A stretch of 64,000 bases of DNA from CAIMWS01 sp964409245 (GTDB lineage Bacteria; Verrucomicrobiota; Verrucomicrobiia; Limisphaerales; UBA1319), in the NCBI GenBank assembly GCA_964409245.1, contig CAYPCQ010000032.1, positions 1 through 64,000 on the forward strand. The letters are read 5' to 3'. The notes beneath the pieces are model-generated. The model was not told where the DNA came from and searched no databases. It was given only the letters and a program-made list of their open reading frames with translations. Both the position numbers and the translations under genes were made by a program. Shown here piece after piece: positions 63,600 through 64,000 of this stretch; positions within the stretch are counted from its first letter, which is position 1, and each line of letters starts with the position of its first letter.

Positions 63600-64000
63600 A
63601 ACTAAAACGTGCCAACCCCGTTATGATGGCAGGTTTTATGCGCTGATCCAGGCCGGCTCATCGCCGGCCCAAGATCAGTTCCGGGCTTCCCAACCAACTC
63701 TTTCACCGCTGGCCGCGCGGCCGGATTCTCTCCGTAATAGTGTCGGCGCCGCTGCGCCGCTTTGGATTCCTGGCCTGTTGCTGTCGGTTGGCCACCACCT
63801 GGCCAAAAGCGTTTGTTTCCTCCACGGTTTAAGTTTTCCCTTTTCTGTGTATCCTTGCTCTCCGTGGTTTATTCCCTTTTTTGCAGACATTCCCTGCTCC
63901 ACAACCGCCAGCCACTCAAAAAAAGGCGTCTGTTGATGGCCCCCAAAAGTGTGCCTGGTTCCCCCCGGGGAATCAGGTCGATTTTCTACAGGCCGCGGCG
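63600..64000. other. Gene-free end of the window
   Basis: No convincing gene is present. Features are a perfect GGCCGGC/GCCGGCC hairpin (63651-63669) lacking a T-run and a pyrimidine-rich stretch near 63820-63875. In that stretch, copies of a CTCCGTGGTTT-like or CCACGGTTT-like motif appear, resembling degenerate intergenic repeats scattered in some bacterial genomes. Confidence 0.35.

Overview
This 64 kb window is GC-rich, gene-dense bacterial chromosome. It most resembles an uncultured Verrucomicrobiota member of the Pedosphaera/Limisphaerales group. That placement is an inference from gene families: a Ser/Thr-kinase C-terminus with WD40 repeats, a Minf_1886-family protein, a GspE/L/M/D-like secretion operon, a Tat-exported Gfo/Idh oxidoreductase, a PQQ-like propeller protein and an MBG-repeat surface protein. 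A 100-N scaffold gap at 60038-60137 and a frameshift near 575 suggest a draft or metagenome-assembled genome. No tRNA, rRNA, CRISPR array, transposase or phage gene was seen.

Layout. 1-2248: C-terminal part of a membrane Ser/Thr kinase with WD40 repeats, frameshifted. 2755-5664 (-): CHAT-STAND-TPR protein whose caspase-like dyad looks degenerate. 6187-13319 (+): electron-transfer operon etfB-etfA-membrane Fe-S oxidoreductase-HdrCB-like-HdrA-like, closed by a strong intrinsic terminator. 13451-15149: ribBA-ribH. 15526-18713: RimK-like ATP-grasp ligase, GCS2 carboxylate-amine ligase and a small coiled-coil protein. 18840-21584: lysS and an acetate-kinase-like gene; 21574-22128 (-): Uma2 nuclease. 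22229-22570: remnant of a molybdenum hydroxylase large subunit. 22835-29488: an unusual set made of a degenerate HATPase fused to a GNAT-like module, a PLP aminotransferase, a MATE exporter, a second two-lobed GNAT-like protein and, convergent to these, a benzoate-CoA-ligase-like enzyme fused to an acyl carrier domain. This is my best candidate for an undescribed pathway. 29542-30614: an AT-richer stretch with one orphan gene.

30615-37936 (-): radical SAM protein, mutS, Minf_1886-family gene, a 45-residue membrane protein and leuS. 38193-39500: Tat-exported Gfo/Idh oxidoreductase. 39811-46354: type II secretion/type IV pilus-like operon (ATPase, PilM/N-like, PilO-like, secretin) with overlapping or near-overlapping genes. 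46454-53040: PQQ-like propeller protein, cupin, enolase-superfamily enzyme, sigma-54 response regulator and CocE/NonD hydrolase. 53251-55872: polysaccharide flippase and glycosyltransferase. 55899-56503 (-): DUF2997-DUF1257 pair. 56517-61386 (-): a very large exported MBG-repeat protein interrupted by the gap. 61974-63599: CHASE3/PAS-type sensor without a kinase domain, followed by a single-domain response regulator.

How genes work together. EtfBA would pass electrons from flavoprotein dehydrogenases to the membrane Fe-S oxidoreductase and quinone, with the Hdr-like proteins as an extra flavin/Fe-S hub. The GspE-to-GspD operon gives the cytoplasmic ATPase, inner-membrane platform and outer-membrane pore of a secretion machine, although no pseudopilin or GspF lies in the window. 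Functional statements are homology-style readings from motifs; no database search was run.
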